A stretch of DNA of 64,000 nt from Filobasidium wieringae (lineage: Eukaryota > Basidiomycota > Tremellomycetes > Filobasidiales > Filobasidiaceae), in the NCBI GenBank assembly GCA_001600055.1, contig BCIV01000011.1, positions 248,001 to 312,000 of the forward strand, given 5' to 3'. The notes beneath the pieces are model-generated. The model ran no database searches and had not been told where the DNA came from. It saw nothing but the letters and a program-made list of their open reading frames with translations. Below are positions 1 through 11,158 of this stretch, piece by piece. The number at the start of each line of letters is the position of its first letter. Positions within the stretch are counted from its first letter, which is position 1. The translations under genes and the position numbers were made by a program.

Positions 1-994
1 TCAAGATCTTGATTTGACATCGGCTTAATAAGAAGGACACGTAAAAGGCAAGACGGAAAGAGAAAGGGTCCCAAGGATATCCCACCCAACCCGTGCACGA
101 ATCACTCAGTGGACGAACGCAGGTTCCCTCGTAGATGAAGGTCCTAAGACTGTCTTTTAGCGACTGGGCCTTGCTTCCCTCTTGTTTCATATAGACTATA
201 ACCAGTCCTGTTACTAACAAACGGCGGGGTCATCGAGCTTTTGGGCATCCCGTTGGCCTGGCCCTGATAAATGGCCGCGAAATCTTTCCTCCTGATCCAG
301 GGTATCGAAAGTGTTACAGTCCCATTCCAAGCTCACCGGCCCGGTCTTGAACCGTATGTGTGTGAGCTTGGAGTGGAGGTCTATTGGCTACGAGGGTGGG
401 ACCCACGAAAAAACAACCCCTCCTACGAACCACAAGTTATCTGGTCCGTAGGTTAGGTGTCTGGGGCCACCGGGGGACCACAAGTTATCTGGTTTGTATG
501 TGTTGATGGGTAGGTCAATACGCGCAGATCTCACCACAGACAAAAGACAGGCAGGCTAGGCAGGTTAGCAAAAAGACACTCTTCTACGTAACCGTCGATT
601 CCGGTCCGTTGATAGCCTTGAAGAACTAGGTCTCCAGCCTACCATAGGGGAACCATCAGTTATCTGGTTTATCCCTAGGCCGGCTGATGGTCTGTACCGA
701 CTACAACCGCACTTTGTAGTAACAAACGGCGCGTCTATAGACAATTTGGGGGCACGCGCACAGCTCACAAAATCAACAAAACGAAACTTGTGTGAGATCG
801 TGTATCAATCGATCTTTTCGATCTTTGACCTGTCGGGCCTATCACTCTAGTGGTAGTACTCTCCTTGGCTCTCCACTTGATGACCGTCTTTAGGTTGTAT
901 CGCTATGCCCTCGACACTATCACCACTTCTTACTGAGTCTCCATGACAGCCTTCTCATCTACCTGAACTCCAACAGGAAAGACAAAGAACGACA
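1..994. other. gene-poor left edge with short repeats
   Basis: No open frame here has the composition of a protein, and I recognise no gene. The stretch holds short dispersed repeats (listed separately) and a modest tRNA-like resemblance at 833-914 that I rejected. The last 200 bases are the probable promoter and leader of the ERF2-like gene. Confidence 0.5.
429..493 (+). repeat. 17-bp direct repeat pair, third degenerate copy at 652-668
   Basis: ACCACAAGTTATCTGGT occurs exactly at 429-445 and 477-493, and as a 15/17 match at 652-668. A second word, TAACAAACGGCG, occurs at 215-226 and 720-731, flanking all three. The arrangement suggests a degenerate repeat element or an old local duplication. 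No coding capacity or terminal inverted repeat was seen. Confidence 0.6.
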
Positions 995-3185
995 ATGCAA
1001 TCACCGACCAAACCATATTCTTCTCCACTCGGATCCGTCTTCCTGAACGCCCGTCTACCGCCTGCAGCACGGGCTGTCAGTCCGGCCAATTCTGTGGGAT
1101 CTCGATATCAGGGCAGAGCATTTGGACAGGTCGCTTCTGATTCAGAGCCGAGGAAGGAGGAAAAGGATGAGAAGGTTGGGCAGGACGGGGAGGGCTTTGC
1201 GTTGAGCGAAGAGGGGAGGGTTGTAAACCCACAATTACCGCAAGGCCAATCTTGGAGACGATTCGAGAACCAATATCCACCCGTAAAAGTTTCTTCCTCG
1301 GCGCACAACGACGGCACGCAGTCTACCCCATCCCGAATCCGACCACCACCTCCTCAACTATATGACCTGTCCCAACCTAATCCTATCCCTTTCTCCTCCT
1401 CCAACAACACCGATCTAGACTTGGGACCACAATATGTACAGTACGCGAGTCGCAGAAACACCTTGGAAGAAGAGGGCTCGGATATGGGTTCTCCTAGACG
1501 GGAAGGGACTGTAATAACCATAGGGAACAGCACCGATCGGTTAGTCGATCTCAGTGGGTTCTTATCAACCAACAAAGCGGGAAGGGAACGCCAAGAAGAA
1601 TCCGATCATACCAGAGTAGCCAGGGATGTATTCGACAACGAGACGAGAAGAGAGAACGGTCCACGATATCCCCCTACTATCTTGTCTGACAAACAGCAAC
1701 CAGGGTTATTCGACCTTACTCTTCCTGGACGGACCTCTACCACACAACATCCTTTGACACCGATGACCACCTCATCCCCTACTCGTCCTTCAGGATCTTA
1801 TCACGATTCGACTCAAACAGGTCCTTATAGACGTAAAACCCGTACACCAAAATACAAACATCTGAATTCCCTCCCCCTCTCATCCACCCGCTACTTCTTG
1901 GGCGGTAAACTTCTGACCGGTGGAGATTCCTACTGGCCTCTTATCGGATCGATCGTGCTTGTACTGGGGATGTCAGGATTATGGTTAGGAACAACGGGCG
2001 TATGGGTATGGAGGGAAGGGTTGGGAACGAACGGCGGAAGAGGGGGGATAGGAGTTACGATCGTTTTCGCCTATTTGGTTGGGGTGGTTGTGAGTAGTAT
2101 GATTGCTACTGCATTCAGAGATCCAGGTATGTCCCTTTATCTATAGACATATCTTTCGTAATATTTACTTATGCGAATGGCTCCGGCCTGGGATAGGAAT
2201 CCTTCCTCGGAACTTGGATCTGACCTACCCGATCGCCTATACCTCGTCGACGGGCACGCTCGTCCCACAGACCAGGGAAATGCGTATCAAGGGGGGATCC
2301 ATAACGGTAAAGTATTGTGAAACCTGTAAACTCTATAGGCCCCCGAGGAGTAGTCATTGCCGGCTCGTAAGTCAGGTCGATCGTAGGCTAGCAAGAAAGG
2401 GGAGCTGATACTTTCATGCTCTTAACGCTAAATGGTAGTGCGGGAATTGTGTAGAGGGAATAGATCATCATTGTTCTTACTTGCATAATTGTGTTGGAAA
2501 AAGAAATTACACCAGCTTCATTACCTTCCTCACATCCGCTGTAAGCCCTCATCCTGTCTCGTTCTTTGTTGCATGATACTGATCCCCTTTGCTTCCCGTT
2601 CGACGTATCTGTGGATATTTCAGGTCGTGGCGGTCATTTACATCGTGACATTCTCCGCCATTCACTTCAAGCTCCTCACAACGCGACAATCGATCTCCTT
2701 CCGCCAAGCGCTGAGTGATAGTCCAGGGAGCGCGGTGGCTTTCAGTATAGGGGTTCTTGTGGTTTGGCCCTTGTTAGCGCTTTGGGGATATCATTTGAGA
2801 GTGAGTGTGGAACTAGAGGGAACGATCGCGATCTGATGCTGATGGGCGAGGTTTGACTGGGGTAGCTAATGTTCCTAAACTCGACCACGATCGAGCAAGT
2901 AAGTGCAGTTCCGGAACCTTGCATGAGTCGTAGCTGAGCCGATTCGTGCGGCGCTAGATCAGAAAATCCGCCTCCCGAGGCTTGATCCCAACAGGTGGAG
3001 CTCCATCCACAAACCCCTTCACCTATCATTCCTTCTACGTCAACTTTATCCACGCTTTATGTAGACCTTTGAATCCTAGTTGGGTGGATGCAAGCGGGTA
3101 TGAGGTGGATGACCGTAGATTGATCAACCCGGGTGTAGTGAGGGCTTATGAGAAGGACAGGAGGAATAGAGGAAGTGGGTTGTAA
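995..3185 (+). CDS. ERF2: DHHC palmitoyltransferase, Erf2-like
   Basis: Predicted protein S-acyltransferase, probably the ER/Golgi Ras palmitoyltransferase Erf2 or a close paralogue. Exons: 995-2126, 2197-2366, 2439-2540, 2624-2800, 2866-2898, 2958-3185 (613 aa). A long serine- and proline-rich N-terminus of about 300 residues precedes a membrane pair near residue 310. A cysteine-rich domain follows ([15 protein letters not shown], then CGNC) with the catalytic motif [10 protein letters not shown] at residues 443-452, and two further membrane segments. The residues after DHHC (SYLHNC instead of the common PWVNNC) resemble fungal Erf2 variants. The N-terminus is far longer than in the 359-residue yeast Erf2. 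The family is certain; orthology to Erf2 is inferred from the motif and topology. The ATG chosen is the first in the frame. Confidence 0.85.
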
Positions 3186-3940
3186 TTTAGCACATGTACA
3201 GGCGAGGTCTATACTAATGATACGTACGGTGTTTCAAAACGATAGGGGTATGCGTGAGTGGCGGAAGAGTCGATGTAAGACATTGATGAAACGCGTGAGA
3301 AAGCGCGTTACGCGTCCAGATGATTGTTTAGATTGTTGTTACCTCTTGCGGTAATGATATCGTTCAATCTCGTTGCCTGACATCGATATCATCCACTCAC
3401 CATCCATCACCACCGTCGACCTCCCCGTCTCTCTCTTGGTAACACACAACCAAGCAGAAGAAAGAAGGCAGAGAAGAGCCTTTCGGGAAAGCGCGGAGTC
3501 CCAATTCCTTTCCCCCTTCCTCGCGACTTTGTTCCTTTGACTTTGTCTTACGAATTCAATTCACGATACGACACAAGAGCATGCAATCGATCTAGACGAT
3601 CTCTATCACGATATTTGGCCAAGTGCACGGAAGGCTGTGGGAATAGAACAGCTGGTCGAGGAATTAATTGTCGAGGAGATCAGAAATCGATGGGTCTCTT
3701 TGGATTAGGTTCGACGGACAAACATAACAAACAACAGTTGTTGGGTCCTTGGGGTTCTTGCGATCTGGTCGCTTCCGGAATCAATCAGCATCGCCATCTG
3801 ACATCATCAGCTCGACTTGCTCAGCACCTTACGACTTAATCTAGGCTAGGATCTCACAAATAGATCTTGGTAAAACATCACCATCGCATCGACATAACAA
3901 GAATTATCAGGTCGCTACCCATCACACATAAACGAAAACA
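3186..3940. promoter_or_regulatory. intergenic, CDH1 upstream region with two ACGCGT boxes
   Basis: No gene is seen. Two MluI-type ACGCGT hexamers lie 19 bp apart at 3291-3296 and 3310-3315, about 630 bp upstream of the CDH1 ATG. In fungi this hexamer can bind the G1/S factor MBF, but the distance is long and function is only a guess. The open frame at 3537-3839 has no family resemblance and probably lies in leader or promoter. Confidence 0.4.
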
Positions 3941-6927
3941 ATGTCTACTAAATCTCCTATCCTTCCTTCAAGTCAACAAAATCTCTCTCCTATAATGATT
4001 TCCGCAAGAAGATCCCCTCGAAACCATCCCACATCGACTCCCTCTTCCTCCACACCTTACCATCCTCATGCACATGCGCATGGACATGGGCATACCTCTT
4101 CGTCTCTCATGACCTCCTCCACTTCCTCACTTACTAGCCCACAAGGACTTACGAGGCCTCTCACAAATACTACGACCAACCAGCCTAACACTCCTGGGGG
4201 AAAACTTAAAGCCATCCCTTCCCCTAAAGAACGATTAGCCGAGCGAGCAGCGGGAGCAGGGGGTTATGCGTTAGGCATGGTTTCGAATGTCACAGTCAAC
4301 GGGTCTCCAAGTTCAACTAGCAGTGGGAGCGTTGGGAATGCTCCCTCTGTGGGCATCTATGTTCAGGCGGGACAGCAAGCCAGTCCAACGCTCTCGACTG
4401 GAACGGGGATGGGGAAATGTCACTATTCACCTTATCACACTCGATCCACACCTCACTTGACAAACACTAGCTCAGGGTCATCCAGCAGTAGTCCACTTAT
4501 CCTGACGCCAAGCGGATCGTCGAGCGGATTACCAGCCGTATCTATAAGAGAGAAATCGACGCTAGGCAAACCAAGAAGATCCATCCACTCCCCTGCCGCT
4601 TCCTCCTCCTTGTCATCACTTGCTCCTCCATTGCCTCTCACCCATGCACCTTCTGAATTACGGAGCTCAGAAACAGGATCTGTTCCTAAGTATCGATCGG
4701 GTTTGTCGGTGGAGGGGATACTTATGCAAAGCTCGGCAGCGGATAAGGTCAATATGGCTGGGAATGGAGGTTTCATGGGAATGGGAGGGAGAGGAAAGGG
4801 GAAGGGGATAGATTATGGGGACCGGTCAGTAGTCGTTTTACTAGAACTTCTTGACCTAGATGAGAGCGTAAATACTGAATTCAATGATGATCGGATTTCA
4901 GGTTCATCCCGCAACGAAGCAATGCTGATCTACATGCCTCTTATTCCTTACTACCGGATGGACCGGAAGCTTCTTCGGGATTCGTACCTAGTGGGATTCA
5001 CGGGGAAGGCATGGCTGCTTCGCTGAACGCTAGGAGAGCAGAGATTGATAGAAGCAGAAAGAAATCGCAGATGGCTGGGGGAGAATCCTTGAGGGGTAAG
5101 TAATGGATAATTGGGTCTGAGTGAATTGACGAGCTGATTGAGCGATAACCACAGAGGATGCGGATAGAACGTATTCGAACCTTTTGAAGACGGAATTATT
5201 CGGACCTGCTAGTATTGAACGGCCATCACCGACGCATACATCTTCTGCTCCTACTCTCCCTATTCGGCCACCTACACAACCTCTATCTTCAACACCGTTC
5301 AATCATCATCCACCAGGATCGAACGGCGATTTTGTCTTGCCGCCTTTACCCGCTCATTCGCCCAGTACGCCTAGAACTCACCCGGTCGGTGCATTTGCTG
5401 CGGTTGGACCGAGACATTCCCGTTCGACACCTATCATAGGTGACCCGCCCGTCACACCGACGAAAAGAAGGGTTCTGGATTTCTCCTCACCCACATCCGC
5501 CTTGAAGTCTAGCCCTACTTCACGGACCGGGGCAAGTCCGGGAAATATCAGCTTAGGACAAAAAAGTAGTACGGGCCTAGGAAGGGGGCTTGACGATATG
5601 ATGCATGAAAAATACAGCTTGAGTCCGATGGGAAGGGATAGTCAGAAATTGTTGATTGGATCGAGGAAACCAGCGAGATATATCTCGAAGACGCCTTTCA
5701 AGGTGTTAGATGCGCCGGATCTGGCCGTGAGTCGTCAAGGAACTTGCTATTCGAGCTATGCAAAACCCAGCTGAACCAACCTTTGATATGAATCAGGACG
5801 ATTTCTATCTCAACCTGGTTTCATGGTCGCATAGCGATTTGCTAGCTGTCGGACTGCGTAGCTCGATCTATCTGTGGTCCGCTGCAACACAGGAAGTGAC
5901 GCGAATGTATGATTTCAGTGATGACACCCCTTCACATGCGCCTATAGATGAGATTACAGGAGTAGAATGGACAAATAGGGTAAGTCGAAGCTCGGGAATG
6001 TGCTGTCGATGATTGCTTATTAAAGCTCGTTCTGTTGTAGGGAAGCACACTAGCAATAGGTACGAAGAGTGGAAAGATTGAAATATGGGACTGCGAGACA
6101 AGTCGTCGAATACGGACGATGACGGGTCATACGAACCGAGTGGGAGCGCTAGCTTGGAACGGTCATATCCTCTCCACAGGATCAAGAGATCGAACGATCC
6201 TGCACAGAGATACACGGATGAGGGAACATCATTTCGAGACGCTGAAAACGCATCGTCAAGAAGTTTGTGGACTGAAGTGGAACCCCACGACGAACCAGCT
6301 AGCTTCGGGAGGAAACGATAACAAGCTTTACATTTGGGACCGAACGAACCCTACACCCTTGTACAAGTTCACTCAACATTGTGCTGCTGTGAAGGCTATC
6401 GCTTGGAGCCCGCATACGAATGGATTACTAGCTACCGGAGGAGGAACGGCGGATAAGAAGATTAGGTATTGGAACACTATCACTGGGAACCTGCTAAGTG
6501 AATGGGATACTGGTTCACAAGTGAGTCGCATTAGCCGAGTGGTCGATCAGAGTGTTTGACTCATCTTGAATTCTCCTTCTAGGTGTGTAACCTCGTCTGG
6601 TCGAAAAACTCTAGCGAAATCGTTTCCACACACGGGTACTCGGGCGGAGCAGTATCAAATCAAATCTGTCTCTGGAAATATCCCAGTATGACCCCCGTAG
6701 CGACCCTCACGGGGCATACCTACCGTGTCCTCTACTTGGCAATGAGTCCTGATGGACAGACCATCGTGACTGGTGCCGGGGACGAGACTCTTCGGTTCTG
6801 GAACGCGTTTCAGAGAGGAAGGAACGCGGAGGCCCCCCGAGAGGAGAGGGGGGAAGAGGCGACGGTCTTGTTGAGGGAGAAGAAGAAGGAGGAGAGCGAG
6901 TTGAATCCGTTTGGAAGGATTCGATGA
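3941..6927 (+). CDS. CDH1: APC/C activator Cdh1 (Fizzy-related, WD40)
   Basis: Substrate-recruiting activator of the anaphase-promoting complex, working from mitotic exit through G1. Exons: 3941-4824, 4902-5095, 5155-5726, 5797-5979, 6041-6520, 6583-6927 (885 aa). The C-box DRFIPQR (residues 294-300) is created across the first intron. A YSLSP..SQKLL block and the [18 protein letters not shown] signature precede seven WD40 repeats, and the protein ends in the IR tail (GRIR) that docks on the APC/C. The YSLSP and KVLDAP features place it with Cdh1/Hct1/Ste9 rather than Cdc20. The N-terminus is unusually long and low in complexity, with a histidine-rich patch near residues 43-50 and many Ser/Thr-Pro sites typical of CDK control. 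Family and subfamily calls are strong. Confidence 0.93.
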
Positions 6928-7149
6928 GAGGGGAAAGCGTCCACTACCCATACGATCCATCTTTCTTTACGCTTGTCATCCGTTTTGACCTCTTTGTAGA
7001 GAGTTGTTCTCAACCACTTTATGTAGCCGATACTCCTTTGAGTTGTTCGTACTTTGTATCGTAATCTACCTTCCGAACATCGAATAATGATACAACCGCT
7101 GAGATCTGAGTACATAGATAGTTTTCCGGTCTACCAGGAGGGAGATCGT

Positions 7150-7926
7150 TCATCGCTGCTTCTTCCCGTCGGTATCGTTCTCTTGCTTCAGCACGGCATC
7201 AATATCCCTCAAGAACCACCCACTGAGACCCCACCCTATCAAACCAGCAGGGATCATCATGAAGATAGCCGGCCAAGCCGTCTCTGGTACCACTCCGAAC
7301 GTCAATGGCTCGACGATCAGGTCGAATATTAACGGAATCGTCTCCTGTTCCAAATCCAGATGTGAAGATGGGCCCCAACGGAGAGGAGAGGAAGGAGGGA
7401 GGTATATAGGAGCGCTGGTATGTGTTAGGATGAGGAGACGGTCGTGTGACGATCGGACGGACGAGCCAGAAGGGTTCCATGGGATCACTTTTAAAGTGAA
7501 ATCCGCTGGGGTCTGGAAATCGAATCGGATCAAATTATATGATTCGTTACAAGAGGATTAAGGAGAGACCTTACGGTAGCGGGGTAGGAGACTCGGGCGG
7601 TCCATGATGCTTTTGACGATGAGGTGAATTGGGAGAGGAGAAGACCGATCTTGTATTCCTTTAGCTCGGGGTTCATTGTAGAGTTGATTCTCCTTCGGAT
7701 TCTCGGATTCACCATCATATCAAGACTAATCATACGAATGAAACTCAGCTCAGGGTGTATCGATAGAGGGAAAGAAGGGGACGAACGTTTCAGGAGAATA
7801 AAAGACTTTGGCGGATCGTGCGTCTTCCCCCCCTGACCGGGTTTGGAAGTTGATTATCTCGGTATTGGCTTGAGCGCATTTCATCAAGGTTGACCATGTT
7901 AAGAGTAGGAGCAGTATTAGTCTCAT
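7150..7926 (-). CDS. PGA1: small type I ER membrane protein, possible Pga1
   Basis: Exons on the minus strand: 7926-7787, 7725-7575, 7512-7150 (217 aa; both introns 61-62 nt, phases join). The protein has a signal peptide of about 20 residues, a lumenal domain beginning NTEIINF, one membrane segment near the end (AWPAIFMMIPAGLIGWGLSG) and a C-terminal KKQR that fits the KKxx ER-retrieval signal. This topology, the size and the NTE start after signal cleavage resemble Pga1, the partner of Gpi18 in GPI mannosyltransferase II. The resemblance is from memory and the sequence is poorly conserved, so the function is tentative. It is convergent with CDH1 and divergent from the gene at 8231. Confidence 0.45.
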
Positions 7927-8230
7927 CTTACGGCTGAGAAGGCATTTGAGAGGGAAAGGGAACAGGTTGAGGTCGAGGTTGAGCGATCGACTGTGCTGTG
8001 CGTTGATGATGAATACCTGAACCTATATATGCGTTATTCTGACTGACGAGATATGCGTTATTTAGCGAGTAAGACATTGTAAACAAAGTCGATTCCCATC
8101 AAAAGTCAACAAATTCAATCGATTTCGAGATCCTTTGCCTCGACTTGAACCTCTTTTCAGGGAAAAACATGGTGGAGAGGGATGCTTAGAAGTATTGGCC
8201 ACATCATCTATCCATTCTAGACGCCCCAAC

Positions 8231-10698
8231 ATGTCGAACCGTCCAGTAACCGTGATGGACCGATTGCCGGTCCGCAAGATCTCTTCGACGCCTGTACAAC
8301 CATCACGACCATCCTCCATCTCATCCGAAAACAACCCTATCGTAACGAATAAGCACGACTGGAACGACTACTCTATTCAAGATCCCGATACGAAAAACAG
8401 AAACCAAATCGAGTTCACGACGAAACGAAATGAAATGGCCCCGACACGAAACCCACTTACGGACAGATCAGGTCTGATCAAAACGGATAGCAGACTGGTT
8501 TCCGATCGAACCACTCCACGAACACACTTAAACCCCGCTATAAACAACATCAATACATCCTATTCTGGTCAATCGAGGTTCGAAGATGCCATTACACCCG
8601 GCATCGAGCGATCCCCATCTCGATCGAATTCGAAGGAACCCCTATTCCATCATCAACAAAGCTTACAATTACAAGCACAAGCACAACAATCATCCGACCA
8701 ACAGCAAATCTCATCATTTCACCCATTATCCAACCTTCCATACAATCAATCGCTAGGTCTAAGCGTCGAGATCGAAGATCCCCTACCTGTTTCATCTCCT
8801 TTCCTAGAACCTTCCCTTTCCTCTACGAACGGACCCAGATTACGTAAATCCAGTTTCACATTCGACGAGATTGACGAGCAAGAATCGAACCGCTTTTCCA
8901 CCGCTGTTATGGAATGCGCTGGAGTGTCTCGGACGGAGAGAGGCTCGCCGGGATATGAGATCGAGCTGAACGAGAGGGGGAAGAAAAGGAGGATGGACCG
9001 ACCTAGTACGGGGACGAGCACTATTGAGAGGTTGACTATGCGAAGCGGAAGTTTAGGATCTGACTTACGAGCGCGTCCGTTCCTCGGTCGACTATCGAGA
9101 AAGTTGAGCGAAATTGGTCTGGGAGGGAAAGAGGAATGCGAATCGGTAAAGATGGATGAGTTGAAAGGGGGTGAAGCTAGTACACAGAATTCAAGAAAGG
9201 GGAGTGCGAGTGGAAGTGGGAGTGGGAAGAGAGAGAAATTGTTCCCGGAACTTTATGGAGAGGTACTCGATTCCCCCCCTCTTGAGTTTCCTGCTCAAAC
9301 TCCCGCTTCCGCTGCGAAAGAGCATCTCAGGTTGGAAATCATCACCAAAGGAGGAAACGACATTTCCCCTTCTCCTACCCGAAATGATCAGCTTCACAGG
9401 ACCGGATCCCATCCAACTACTTATCCAGGGGAAGATTTTACGCCTCTTTCGATGCGAGGAAAGTATCCCTCGACGGCGGGGAGGGATAAAAGGAGAGATT
9501 CAGCTACGAAAGAAGCGAGGATGGAATTAGCCGTCAACGCTATGATGGGTACGAAACGGACTTCTACCCTCTCTCCTCGCTTGCAGGAAACGGATGAGGG
9601 TAGGAAGAGGTTGGTCAGGCGTGCGAGTGAGATGGGGGAGTTGAAAGCTCGGAGCGTGTTGACAGACACAGGAGGAAGAAACAGTATCGCTTGTCCTGAA
9701 CGTGGTGAAGTCCTGGGAACTGAGCGAGCAAGGGCGTTGTCTGATATCGCAGCTACACCTCCGATTTCGCCAATCAATACCAAAAACGATAAACCATTCG
9801 AATTCAAGCCGGAATCTGCCCGTCCCTCGCCTTTGTACACCTTTCCTCCTAAAGCAGAGAATTTGGAGAACCAGAATGAAAATCAAGATCTTCCACCTTT
9901 ACTCGTGGCAGCACCGGTGAAAGTCATCAAACAGAAACGATCGGGTTTTATGAACTTTTTGAGGGAAAAGATGACGCTACGTTCACCTATCCAGAACGAG
10001 ATTGGATCACCGGATGAAGAGAGATTATCCGACTCTCAGAGGATCCAACTAGCCTATCTGCTTACATCGGAGAGGGACGAAATTCTTCGCACGGATTCTC
10101 CAGTCATCAATCATAACCGAGTAGGACCTAAACGTGCTGTCAGCCAGTTCGTTGCTCCTCCAAAAGTACGATCGAGCGTCACAGGAGGCAAGAAACCGAG
10201 ACCTACTTCTATGTTGGTCGCAACTCCGCCCAGACCGATCGGGATGACGGCTTCTCATAGCTCTCAATCGTTAGGAGCTAAAGAGAAGGGCGCGGGGTTG
10301 GCGGCGTTGGAATTCACAGTCGATCCTAAAAAGACGGTCTCCGTCATCGCCATGAAGAGTCAGAATCCTTTACCTACTCTAGGTGCTCTTGGGGATGAAA
10401 AGGCTCGAATACGTGAATTAGAGCTCGAAGTGAGTCGACCTCGAGACTTGCGCTTGACCGCTTTCTGACTAGCGGCGTGCATTTATAGTTAACACACACG
10501 AAATCAGCTTGGCATAGCCAAATCAAAGACCTAGAAGATCAGCTGGAAGGATTGAAGAGAGCGGTCGTAGCCGCTAAGCAGGATACCGTTGCCTTGATTG
10601 AGAAATCTCAAGGCGGATGTTCCCGTTGCGGATGTTATTGCGCGGCGCAGAGGGATCTCGACCGTGAGCCTCGGAATGGTGGTTCGCTGAACATCTGA
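8231..10698 (+). CDS. serine-rich protein of unknown function with C-terminal coiled coil and Cys cluster
   Basis: Not recognised. Exons 8231-10429 and 10489-10698 give 802 aa; an upstream in-frame ATG at 8135 is possible. Most of the protein is disordered and rich in Ser, Pro and basic residues, with many Ser-Pro and R-x-x-S sites. Near residues 570-590 a short basic and hydrophobic patch (KRSGFMNFLREKM) looks like an amphipathic helix. A predicted coiled coil spans the intron (IRELELE, then IKDLEDQLEGLKRAV) and leads into a compact cysteine cluster, CSRCGCYC, close to the C-terminus. The overall build resembles fungal cortex or signalling scaffolds, but no named domain is seen. The intron acceptor TATAG at 10488 was chosen because later acceptors introduce stops. 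Confidence 0.75.
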
Positions 10699-11158
10699 CA
10701 TGCATGACGTGAGTCGTACGCAGAATGATCAGACAGGGACTTTATTGATGAGCTTATTGTTTCATGAGTAGAAGACATTTCGACTACGGTCTCTGATCTT
10801 TAACGACTCCGGCTCGATAGTCGGTCATTTTTACGCGCTCATTACGACTCTGTTAACTCAAGTACCTCATTATCTCGCAAGCTAGCATTTTGTCGCTGTG
10901 AGAAAGCATTATCGATTGTCATACTACCCGTGGCTATCAAAGCATCCTGTAATGTCAGCATAGACAGACTGATTTCCGCATACTCTGTTAAACACATGCC
11001 CGCTTTTCCGTGATTATCGATAAGTTGCTTCAAAACCCATCGAGATAATCGTCCATCAGTCCACCACATCTAGTCTAAAGTTATATCACACTCTTTCACC
11101 TGTGTAGCTCATCTGATAGCACAAGCATTTATCGACAAGTCGCCCCAATCAGTCCAAC
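10699..11158. other. convergent intergenic spacer
   Basis: This lies between the 3' ends of the serine-rich gene (+) and RPP1 (-). I see only AT-richer 3' untranslated-type sequence and no supported gene. Confidence 0.5.

Noticed and set aside
833..914. tRNA-like stretch with AGTGGTAGTACTC D-arm resemblance and GGTTGTATC T-loop resemblance
   Set aside because: The acceptor stem pairs poorly, the T-loop lacks GGTTCRA, and no convincing anticodon arm forms.
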